Assembly (NCBI GenBank): GCA_048262655.1
Contig: JBLXEY010000003.1
Location: forward strand, 496,001-560,000
Length of the DNA: 64,000 bases
Source of the DNA: JABMNT01 sp048262655
GTDB lineage: Bacteria > Pseudomonadota > Alphaproteobacteria > Rhodospirillales > Casp-alpha2
Direction of reading: 5' to 3'
In this document: positions 26,906 to 34,212 of the stretch, in pieces
Layout of the letters: every line of letters begins with the position of its first letter
How positions within the stretch are numbered: the first letter of the stretch is position 1
Position numbers and translations under genes: made by a program
Notes under the pieces: generated by a model
Seen by the model: the letters and a program-made list of their open reading frames with translations, nothing else
What the model was told of the DNA's origin: nothing
Databases searched by the model: none

Positions 26906-28032
26906 TGCGGGATCTTGTTGTATTTGGGGAAGACTGGGGTCGCCATCCCAGTAGTACCCAGCATTTGGTTAAGCGCTTGGCCAAGGATCGAAAGGTAATA
27001 TGGATTAACTCGATTGGCATGCGCAGGCCGAAATTCACGACTGCGGATATTGCCCGGGTTGGCAGTAAAGTCTGGCGTATGATGGATAAACAGAAAGCGG
27101 TGCCGAAGGTGTCTGTACCGCATAATATGACCATTATTGAACCGCGCGTGATACCATTACCGGGAAATCCGATTGCAGCCAAAATCAATCAACAAGTTCT
27201 CGGGAACACATTGCGAAAGGTTTTAACGGCTCAAAATATCGTAGATCCCATTTTATGGACGTCGTTACCTACGGCCGTTGATCTGCTGGAGGTCTGCAAT
27301 ACCAGTGGGGTCGTCTATTATTGCGGCGATGAATTTGGCGCGCTTGCGGGGGTTGATCATCGTCCTGTTCTTGCTTGCGAACGTCGCCTTTCCGCCCGTG
27401 CTGACCTGATCTTGGCGGCAAGCCAACCTTTGGCGGACAAATTTAATTCCGGAAAGACGGAACTCGTACCCCATGGTGTTGATTTCGATTTGTTTGCTCA
27501 ACCGAGCGAACGGGCATCTGACCTTCCAACCGATGGCCCCGTTGCCGGCTTCTATGGCAGTATTTCAGAATGGCTGGATCAGGAGTTGGTTGCCGAATGT
27601 GCCGGAAGGTTGCCCAACTGGACTTTTGTTTTTGTCGGCGAAGAGCGGACTGACGTTACCAGATTGCAAAAGTGTCCGAACGTGCAATTTCTTGGGCCAC
27701 GACCGCATGAGGATCTCCCCGGCTATGTACAGCATTGGGATGTTTCTGTGATGCCATTTGTTGATAACGAACAAATACGTAACTGTAACCCCCTTAAATT
27801 GCGAGAGTACCTGGCGGCTGGACGACCTGTTGTCGCAACGCCGTTTCCTGCTTTATCGGCTTATGCCGACATTCTGCATCAGGCCCAATCCGCGGAACAT
27901 TTCGCAGCCGCCATTGAAAACGCGTATAACGAAACGCCTGTTAAGAAGGAAGAGCGTCAGCACGTTGTCGGCGCAGAGAGCTGGGCGGCGCGAGCAACAC
28001 AGGTGGGGGCGCTTCTTGAAGCGTTTTCATAA
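26902..28032 (+). CDS. Glycosyltransferase, GT4/TuaH-like
   Basis: A 376-residue GT-B type glycosyltransferase overlapping the end of glmS as ATGATG. The N-terminus VVFGEDWGRHPSSTQHL and the central VYYCGDEFGALAGVDH are typical of TuaH-like enzymes; the donor side shows GSISEWLDQELV, VFVGEE and CNPLKLREYLAAGRPVVATPFPAL, where the nucleotide-sugar Glu lies. Cytoplasmic or peripheral membrane. It probably adds one residue of the repeat; donor unknown. Confidence 0.85.
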   Translation: MMRDLVVFGEDWGRHPSSTQHLVKRLAKDRKVIWINSIGMRRPKFTTADIARVGSKVWRMMDKQKAVPKVSVPHNMTIIEPRVIPLPGNPIAAKINQQVLGNTLRKVLTAQNIVDPILWTSLPTAVDLLEVCNTSGVVYYCGDEFGALAGVDHRPVLACERRLSARADLILAASQPLADKFNSGKTELVPHGVDFDLFAQPSERASDLPTDGPVAGFYGSISEWLDQELVAECAGRLPNWTFVFVGEERTDVTRLQKCPNVQFLGPRPHEDLPGYVQHWDVSVMPFVDNEQIRNCNPLKLREYLAAGRPVVATPFPALSAYADILHQAQSAEHFAAAIENAYNETPVKKEERQHVVGAESWAARATQVGALLEAFS

Positions 28033-28045
28033 CACAACAGCGGTA

Positions 28046-28060
28046 TTCGCAAAATGCGAT
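28046..28060 (+). promoter_or_regulatory. Candidate enhancer dyad TTCGCAAAATGCGAT
   Basis: A near-perfect 15-bp palindrome of the locus motif about 105 bases upstream of the sigma-54 promoter at 28164. Confidence 0.6.
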
Positions 28061-28163
28061 ACAGATTGTCTGGAATCGGTCAGTAAATAGCTGACGGATT
28101 AAAATGAGTAAAAATAATTATTTAAAAACAATAACTTAAGAGATTTTATCGGATTTCGAAAAT

Positions 28164-28178
28164 TGGCCCGGTCATTGC
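28164..28178 (+). promoter_or_regulatory. Sigma-54 promoter of the lipoprotein-Wzz-glycosyltransferase operon
   Basis: TGGCCCGGTCATTGC with GG-N10-GC. Predicted start near 28190, 31 bases before the ATG at 28221. Confidence 0.75.
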
Positions 28179-28220
28179 GTTAACTGATGTAGTTAATCAT
28201 CGTTACAAAGGATTGGTTTC

Positions 28221-28814
28221 ATGTCGATCACGACCCGAGTTTTGTTTGTCATACTCGTCTGTACCAGCACCTCCGGGTGTTTGCTGCCGATGTCCATCGG
28301 ACTACTCTCAAAACCTATTGGCTATTTGATCGACCAACATGAGGCAAAACAAAAGGCAGAAGCTGGCACACCTATTTCTGTTGCATCTATGCTTGCAAGC
28401 GCTCGTGGTGACGACGGCTCGCTAGAAGAATTGCCAGACCCCGAAAACGCGGATCAGACCTGTCAGGGAAAGCCTGGATCAATTAGCGTCGCCCAGATGC
28501 TAGAAGCGGCCCGCGCTAAACAAGATACAAATACAGCAGAACCCATTGAAACGGCTAAGAGCACAGCGCCAGCTCTGTTGACCCCGATCGCTCACGCCCC
28601 AGAGGTGAACAAGCAAGAAGCCGAAGTTAGCGTTGTTATAGGGACTTATAGCAGCGACAAGTCCCCAGCACCTGCTATTTCCCTCTTGATGAAGGCGCGC
28701 GATGTCTGCAAACGCCTTGGTGATACATGCGATCCAGCACACATTAAAATGGATACGACACTTCCTCTGGGCACGCTTCAGATTTCTCCTTTGGATGGTG
28801 ATCGCGATGCGTAA
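28221..28814 (+). CDS. Lipoprotein with a repeated ISVA-ML motif
   Basis: A 197-residue exported lipoprotein: signal helix and lipobox TSGC with the lipidated Cys at residue 20. Downstream come two copies of a short motif, ISVASMLASARG and ISVAQMLEAARA, about 45 residues apart, in an otherwise low-complexity acidic and Ala/Pro-rich region with two Cys-containing patches near the ends. I do not recognise a family. AAAGGA precedes the ATG. It is the first gene after a sigma-54 promoter and overlaps the chain-length gene by 8 bases, so it likely belongs to the export machinery. Confidence 0.75.
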   Translation: MSITTRVLFVILVCTSTSGCLLPMSIGLLSKPIGYLIDQHEAKQKAEAGTPISVASMLASARGDDGSLEELPDPENADQTCQGKPGSISVAQMLEAARAKQDTNTAEPIETAKSTAPALLTPIAHAPEVNKQEAEVSVVIGTYSSDKSPAPAISLLMKARDVCKRLGDTCDPAHIKMDTTLPLGTLQISPLDGDRDA

Positions 28815-30330
28815 TCTTATCCTCGTAAACAGTTTGTGCGTGATGGCTGCGGCTTGGCGTCGACGCTACCTGATTGTTATACCAATCCTATTGATGCCGA
28901 TTATTGGGGGTTTGGTTGGCGTTTTAACGCCAAAAACCTATCAATCACACACCACAATTCTAATTCAGGAAGCTGCAAAACAGAACCCGTTTCTGAAAGA
29001 CCTGACTGTTGAAACAAATCTGAAAGAGCGGATGGCTGCATTGCAATCTCTATTGCACAGTCGTCACATTCTCGGGTCTGTTGCACTGAAGATTGGATTG
29101 ATCAGCGACGATACTCCCGGAGACGAAGTAACGAAAAGAATTTCTGAATTGTCCAAGGCGTTGAATGCGAGGCTGGTTGGCGATGATCTCATTAAGATTA
29201 CTTACGAAGCAAGAGAGCCGGAAAAGATGGCGCAAATATTAGGCTTGGTAAGTGTCCGCTTCGTCGAGAGAATCGTCGCGCCGCAACGCTCTTCTATTAT
29301 CAGTTCAGAAAATTTCTTAGCGGAAGAATTGAAGCAGCGAAAACTCGATTTGGAGGCGGCCGAGAAACGCCAAGCTGAATATCGCACCAAGTATGCGAGT
29401 GAATTACCTGAACTACATGCCAGCAATGTTTTGCGCCTTGGCAAGTTGCGTGAAACGCTGGCCGTCCGTGTCACAGAGTTAGAAGGTGCACGTGCAGCAT
29501 GGGGGAACTTAAAAGAGCGAATTTTTAAGACGAACCCGGTCATTGGAAAAATTGAAGAGCAGATCGTTAATGTAGCGAGTGAATTGACGGATTTGCGCTC
29601 GCGCTACACTGATAATCACACCCTGGTACAGGCGGCGCTTAGAAAAATTAATAGCCTGCGAGATGAACGGTCAAGAACGTTGTCCGCATCAAAAAACCTG
29701 AAAGATGGTGATCTGGAGCGGCTATGGAACATGGCGGCAAATCAAACGGTAGATCTGCAAAACGGTGCACAACCGCTTCTGATCTCTCAGCTTGAGAAAC
29801 TTCAGGAAAGCCAGACGCTTGTCACTAACCTGGAAAAGCAAACGGAGAGCCTGCAGCGTGAAATTGCCAAACTTCAGAATAAAGTGAAGGGATTTGGCCG
29901 CCATGAGCAGCGCCTTGCCGAGTTGGCCCGCGAAGCAACGGTTAATCGGAAAATATATGACGATTTGGCCGAGCGCCATCAACTTGCCCGCGTTACCGGC
30001 GCATTAGGCAAGTCAGAAGAAAAAGAACGGATCAAGTTGATCGACCCTCCGTTTACACCACTTGCGCCTTCAAATCTTCCTGCATGGGTGTTTGCATTGC
30101 TTGGTGTTGTGAGTGGTTTGTTCATGGGGGTTGGCCTGGCGATTGTTGCCGAAATACTTGACCTTACCATTCGCCATCGGCGTCAACTTGAAAACCTAAC
30201 AGGCGCCCCGGTTTTGATCCGCCTGCCACAATTATCCTACGACGGGTTGCACCCACAGGATGGAAACGTGGACCTACAGCTCTGTCCGGATACCGGATTC
30301 CTGATACCTTCGGAGATATCACATGCATAA
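28807..30330 (+). CDS. Polysaccharide chain-length/co-polymerase protein (Wzz/GumC type)
   Basis: Inner-membrane co-polymerase controlling chain length and linking to the outer-membrane exporter. The 507-residue product has a helix near residues 20-40, a Wzz region (TYQSHTTILIQEAAKQN), a long periplasmic coiled coil (about 170-400, e.g. KLDLEAAEKRQAEYRTKY), the GNVR-like stretch before the second helix and LIDPPFTPLAPSNLP ahead of the last membrane helix near 430-455. No cytoplasmic kinase domain is fused; the CpsD-like protein at 36321 may be its separate partner. The start is the ATG at 28807. Confidence 0.88.
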   Translation: MRNLILVNSLCVMAAAWRRRYLIVIPILLMPIIGGLVGVLTPKTYQSHTTILIQEAAKQNPFLKDLTVETNLKERMAALQSLLHSRHILGSVALKIGLISDDTPGDEVTKRISELSKALNARLVGDDLIKITYEAREPEKMAQILGLVSVRFVERIVAPQRSSIISSENFLAEELKQRKLDLEAAEKRQAEYRTKYASELPELHASNVLRLGKLRETLAVRVTELEGARAAWGNLKERIFKTNPVIGKIEEQIVNVASELTDLRSRYTDNHTLVQAALRKINSLRDERSRTLSASKNLKDGDLERLWNMAANQTVDLQNGAQPLLISQLEKLQESQTLVTNLEKQTESLQREIAKLQNKVKGFGRHEQRLAELAREATVNRKIYDDLAERHQLARVTGALGKSEEKERIKLIDPPFTPLAPSNLPAWVFALLGVVSGLFMGVGLAIVAEILDLTIRHRRQLENLTGAPVLIRLPQLSYDGLHPQDGNVDLQLCPDTGFLIPSEISHA

Positions 30331-31393
30331 AAGACGTGTATTACAAATCGTTCAACACCTGCAGCCCGGCGGCATAGAGACCATGGCACTGGACCTCATG
30401 CGAAAAGCAAGTTCCGATACCGATGTTCATCTTCTTAGCCTCGAAGGGCATAAAAAAGAATGCCTGCACGCCTGGTCACGTCTGCAACCATATGCGGATC
30501 GGTTGCATTTTATGCAAAAGAGATCCGGTCTCGATTTTAAGACGATCATGCGAATGGTTAAACGGATTAAGACCTTAGATATCGATGTGGTACATACCCA
30601 TCATATTGGGCCTTTGGTTTATGGTGGTCTCGCGGCGCGCATTGCCGGCGTAGATCGTCTTATTCATACCGAGCATGACGCGTGGCATCTGGGCAATCGA
30701 AAGCGCAGATGGTTACAGACCGCTGTCACAAAGCTTACACGACCTGTTGTTGTCGCTGATGCAGACTTGGTGGCAGAAGCTGTAAAGTCTGCAATTCCCT
30801 CTATTACCCCGGCGGTCATCCACAATGGTGTCGACACGTCAAAATTTTTCCCTGGCGACAAAACGAAAGCACGAACACAGTTTGGACTTCCACTTGATGT
30901 GCAACTCATTGGCTGCGCCGCACGCTTGGAAGAGGTTAAAGGCCATGAGTCTTTGCTGTCTGCAATGGCTGCTCTGCCCGACACGATCCATTTGGCGTTG
31001 GCAGGCGATGGGGGGCTTCGCAAGATTTTGGAACATCTAAGTTCAATTCTGGAGATTTCACATCGTGTCCATTTTTTAGGGTCGATTGATGACATGCCCG
31101 CTTTTCACCGCGCTCTGGATGTGTTTTGTCTGTCGTCAAAGAAAGAGGGCCTTCCGCTATCACCATTGGAAGCACAAGCTTCTGGTGTGCCAGTAGTCTT
31201 AACGAATGTTGGCGGGTGCAGCGAAGCGGTTTGTCCGGAAACCGGATACCTTGTCCAGCCTAACTCGCAAAAATGCCTGTCAGAAGCTCTGTTGAACGCT
31301 CTCAATAGCGCTGCCGACGGCAATCCAAGAGACTTTGTTCTGCACAACAGAAATCTCGAACAAACCATTAGTGCGTATGAAGCGCTTCACTAA
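30323..31393 (+). CDS. GT4-family glycosyltransferase
   Basis: A 356-residue GT-B enzyme for the exopolysaccharide repeat. It shows LQPGGIETMALDL at the start, HTHHIGPLVYGG, HNGVDTSKFFPG, then CAARLEEVKGHESLL and AGDGGLRK, and the E-x7-E motif in SSKKEGLPLSPLEAQASGVPV. The ATG overlaps the Wzz-type gene by 8 bases, so it is in the same sigma-54-driven operon. Donor unknown. Confidence 0.9.
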   Translation: MHKRRVLQIVQHLQPGGIETMALDLMRKASSDTDVHLLSLEGHKKECLHAWSRLQPYADRLHFMQKRSGLDFKTIMRMVKRIKTLDIDVVHTHHIGPLVYGGLAARIAGVDRLIHTEHDAWHLGNRKRRWLQTAVTKLTRPVVVADADLVAEAVKSAIPSITPAVIHNGVDTSKFFPGDKTKARTQFGLPLDVQLIGCAARLEEVKGHESLLSAMAALPDTIHLALAGDGGLRKILEHLSSILEISHRVHFLGSIDDMPAFHRALDVFCLSSKKEGLPLSPLEAQASGVPVVLTNVGGCSEAVCPETGYLVQPNSQKCLSEALLNALNSAADGNPRDFVLHNRNLEQTISAYEALH

Positions 31394-31416
31394 ATTTATT
31401 GGAGAGGTTTAGTCAA

Positions 31417-33252
31417 ATGACCTTGCATGAAACGATAATTGCGTCGGCTATGATATTGATCTTGGTCCTGTTTATTTACCATCATTTTGGCTTTCCGATC
31501 ATTAGCCGTTTTTGGGCGGCCCGTGTGCCGGCACAGATGCCGCCGAGTGGAACTCGCGGTGATGGGGACGATCCATTGATCACGGTCTTCATGCCGGCCT
31601 ATAACGAAGCGGATCACATCGCAGACAAACTCCTAAACCTGGCTTGTGTTGATTATCCCAAGAACAAAATCCAGATCATCGTCGCTTGCGATGGATGTCG
31701 CGATAACACTGCCGCATTGGCGCGTGCAACGGCACAGCTTCCCGAGTTGCAGGAAATCTATGTGCAGGTCATAGAAGAGACTGAAAATAAGGGTAAAATT
31801 GCGATTTTGAACCAATATTTACCGAAGATTGATGACGGGATTATTGCGCTGTCAGATGTCTCTGCGCACATTTCTCCCAATGCTTTTAAACGGGCTGCCC
31901 AACATTTTCAAAACGCCGATGTCGGAGTTGTTGCTGCGACTTACCAATTATCGAAAATACAAAACCAAGGGGAAGCGGCTTATTGGAAATATCAAGTGGC
32001 GAACAAGCTCGGCGAGGCAGCACTTGGGGCGCCTCTCGGGGTTCATGGAGCCTTGTATTTTGTTCGCGCAGGTGCCTATCAGACACTGGAATCTGATACC
32101 ATAAACGATGACTTTATTCTGCCGATGCGGATCGTCGCGGCTGGCTCAAAAGCAGTCTACGACGTGAAGATCATCGCAACAGAACGCGAAGTGGCTGATG
32201 GGGCGCAAGATTTTAGTCGCAGGCTTCGAATATCTGCTGGAAATGTTCAGCAAATCCTTCGCGTTCCGCAATTAATGTCGCCCAAGATGGGGGGGGTGGC
32301 GTTTGCCTTCATGTCTGGAAAAGCGCTTCGGGCAGTCATGCCTTTTTTGTTGGCGTTGTTTGTCACAGGCTCTCTAGTCCTCAGTGTTACGTTGGATCCG
32401 GCGCGCGCAATTGTTGGGCTGGAAGCTCTTATACTGCTCATCGCCGGGGGCCGACACTTTTTCATCCCATCAGGCACATCCAAAGTCCTGGACATTATTC
32501 ATTATCTCATTCTCGGACATACAGCAGGGCTGATCGGCGGATGCCGGTATTTGTTTGGCCCCAAACAAGGCCCTTGGTCACGTTCTACTCACGCAAAGGA
32601 AACACTTAAAATGGTTAATCAAAATTTCGAGTCTCAAAGTATTGCTATCGTCAAACGCGCCATCGATATTGTTGGTTCTCTTGTTGGGCTAATCTTAACA
32701 AGCCCGTTTCTAATCCTGATCTGTCTTGCAATTAAGCTCGATTCCAAAGGGCCGATTGTCTTTAAACAGATGCGTGTTGGTCGAGCACGCCCCCATATGA
32801 CGGAGCTGTTTACAATGTACAAATTCCGTTCGATGCGTGTTGACGCCGAATCTAAGTCTGGACCCGTCTGGGCAACCAAGAACGATCCGCGGATCACTCG
32901 TGTCGGCAGATTTATGCGGAAAACGCGTTTGGACGAAATTCCCCAATTGGTCAACGTCCTAAAAGGTGAAATGTCGCTTGTCGGCCCCCGGCCGGAACGT
33001 CCGGGAATCTGCGATAAGCTGGAAAACGCCATTCCCTATTATGCGGACCGAACCTATGGAGTTCGTCCGGGCATTACAGGACTGGCCCAGGTCTTTCAAG
33101 GATATGATGAAACGATCGAAGACGTCCGTTCCAAGGTTTCGTATGATCACGCCTATGCCCTAGCGTCTGGAACCTGGAAAACCTGGCTCTTGCTTGATCT
33201 AGAGATTTTGGCTCGCACCGTAACGGTTGTCTTGTTCGGGCGGGGCCAATAG
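31417..33252 (+). CDS. Fusion of GT2 glycosyltransferase and polyprenyl-phosphate sugar transferase
   Basis: One 611-residue frame joins two enzymes. Residues about 5-25 form a membrane helix; about 50-290 is a GT2 domain (VFMPAYNEADHI, VACDGCRDNTAAL, ALSDVSAH, DDFILPMRI, ending RRLRISAGNVQQI), followed by membrane helices near 310-370. From about 400 the bacterial sugar-transferase domain starts: KRAIDIVGSLVGLILTSP helix, FKQMRVGR, FTMYKFRSMRVDAE, RKTRLDEIPQLVNVLKGEMS, GPRPERP, RPGITGLAQV. The second part should load the first sugar-phosphate onto undecaprenyl phosphate; the first may add the second sugar. GGAGAGG precedes the ATG at 31417. No frameshift signs at the joint. Confidence 0.92.
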   Translation: MTLHETIIASAMILILVLFIYHHFGFPIISRFWAARVPAQMPPSGTRGDGDDPLITVFMPAYNEADHIADKLLNLACVDYPKNKIQIIVACDGCRDNTAALARATAQLPELQEIYVQVIEETENKGKIAILNQYLPKIDDGIIALSDVSAHISPNAFKRAAQHFQNADVGVVAATYQLSKIQNQGEAAYWKYQVANKLGEAALGAPLGVHGALYFVRAGAYQTLESDTINDDFILPMRIVAAGSKAVYDVKIIATEREVADGAQDFSRRLRISAGNVQQILRVPQLMSPKMGGVAFAFMSGKALRAVMPFLLALFVTGSLVLSVTLDPARAIVGLEALILLIAGGRHFFIPSGTSKVLDIIHYLILGHTAGLIGGCRYLFGPKQGPWSRSTHAKETLKMVNQNFESQSIAIVKRAIDIVGSLVGLILTSPFLILICLAIKLDSKGPIVFKQMRVGRARPHMTELFTMYKFRSMRVDAESKSGPVWATKNDPRITRVGRFMRKTRLDEIPQLVNVLKGEMSLVGPRPERPGICDKLENAIPYYADRTYGVRPGITGLAQVFQGYDETIEDVRSKVSYDHAYALASGTWKTWLLLDLEILARTVTVVLFGRGQ

Positions 33253-33282
33253 GCCCTGGTCTCGCCGATTTCTCCATTTTGC

Positions 33283-33297
33283 TTCTCAACTTGCGAA
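33283..33297 (+). promoter_or_regulatory. Candidate enhancer dyad TTCTCAACTTGCGAA
   Basis: Exact fit to TTCTCA-N3-TGMGAA, about 105 bases upstream of the sigma-54 promoter at 33401. Confidence 0.6.
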
Positions 33298-33301
33298 AAC
33301 G

Positions 33302-33334
33302 ATAAAGGCTGTGGCGCGCCGCTACGGCCTTTAT
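33302..33334 (+). terminator. Strong hairpin after the fusion glycosyltransferase gene
   Basis: ATAAAGGC pairs with GCCTTTAT, and the inner GTGGCG pairs with CGCTAC around a three-base loop. No long T-run follows, so termination may be partial or the hairpin may separate the two transcripts. Confidence 0.5.
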
Positions 33335-33400
33335 TGCGTGGAATTATTATAAGTTATTGATATTAAACAAATTTATTCTATTTCGATATCCAAAAAAAGT

Positions 33401-33415
33401 TGGCACTTCGTTTGC
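33401..33415 (+). promoter_or_regulatory. Sigma-54 promoter of the STAS-lipoprotein-Wza operon
   Basis: TGGCACTTCGTTTGC, essentially the consensus. Predicted start near 33427, 39 bases before the ATG at 33466. Confidence 0.85.
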
Positions 33416-33465
33416 TTAGTTAGGGGGGACAGATGTTTTAATGCAAATGCGAAGTGGAGACTAAG

Positions 33466-33795
33466 ATGTTAACCGTGGAAAAGAATATACCTGAAAATCG
33501 ACTGACAATCGCGGTAGACGGAGATTTTGATGCAGAAGTGGCCGGCAAGGCGCGTGATCAGTTCGAAGAAATTGTTGCTGACTGGTCCGGTGATGTGACG
33601 ATTGACCTGTTTAAAACGGAGTTTCTAGACTCATCCGGTATTGGCGCAATTGTTTATTTATTTAAACGCCTGAACGCACGGAACCAAGGTTTTTTGCTAT
33701 CCCATGCAAGTGGTCAGCCGAAAGAATTAATCGAGATGCTGCGGATCGACCGCGCCATCCCTGTAACCTTTCTTAATGAGAGTCTTTCAGCATGA
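33466..33795 (+). CDS. STAS-domain protein (anti-sigma-factor antagonist type)
   Basis: A 109-residue single STAS domain. The phosphorylatable Ser lies in EFLDSSGIGAIVYLFKRL, the normal site for a serine kinase of the RsbW/SpoIIAB class. It opens the operon for the Wza-like exporter after a sigma-54 promoter; a second STAS protein and a kinase/PP2C fusion lie at 37086-38935, so a Ser-phosphorylation partner switch probably tunes the locus. The ATG at 33466 is 5 bases after GGAG. The stop overlaps the next start as ATGA. Confidence 0.9.
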   Translation: MLTVEKNIPENRLTIAVDGDFDAEVAGKARDQFEEIVADWSGDVTIDLFKTEFLDSSGIGAIVYLFKRLNARNQGFLLSHASGQPKELIEMLRIDRAIPVTFLNESLSA

Positions 33796-34211
33796 TGAAA
33801 CGTTTTGCCCTTGTTATTGGTCTTATCGGCCTGTGCGGATGCACCACGTGGCCAAGCTACGGGACTGGTGGCATGGATGAGGTTTATCACTATGACAGGG
33901 ATAATCTTTTGAGCCATACGCATTTTTCCGAGGTTGGTCCGATAAAAGTCGTTGCAAAGGAGCTGGACCACATGCGGGCGATGATTGATCGCAGTTGGAA
34001 ATCTGCTGCGGGAAAATACCGCCCCGCAACGCTGACGCTTATAGACATTCAATGGGGCCGCGTTGCACGTGAATTCGCAGCCCATATGCACGTGGATGCA
34101 TTCGAGAGCCTCAAGGTTTTAAAGAAAATGTTCCTCGATATGGAGAATGATCTGGAAGCGGAAACGTCAGATCGAGCGGTTGCCGCCGCTGAAAACGGAC
34201 AGGACAAATAA
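33792..34211 (+). CDS. Small lipoprotein of the export operon
   Basis: A 139-residue lipoprotein: MKRF basic start, hydrophobic run, lipobox LCGC with Cys17. The rest is helical and charged with no family that I recognise (VVAKELDHMRAMIDRSW, AHMHVDAFESLKVLKKMF). It overlaps the STAS gene by 4 bases and is one base from the Wza-like gene, so an accessory part in outer-membrane export is likely. Confidence 0.75.
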   Translation: MMKRFALVIGLIGLCGCTTWPSYGTGGMDEVYHYDRDNLLSHTHFSEVGPIKVVAKELDHMRAMIDRSWKSAAGKYRPATLTLIDIQWGRVAREFAAHMHVDAFESLKVLKKMFLDMENDLEAETSDRAVAAAENGQDK

Positions 34212-34212
34212 A

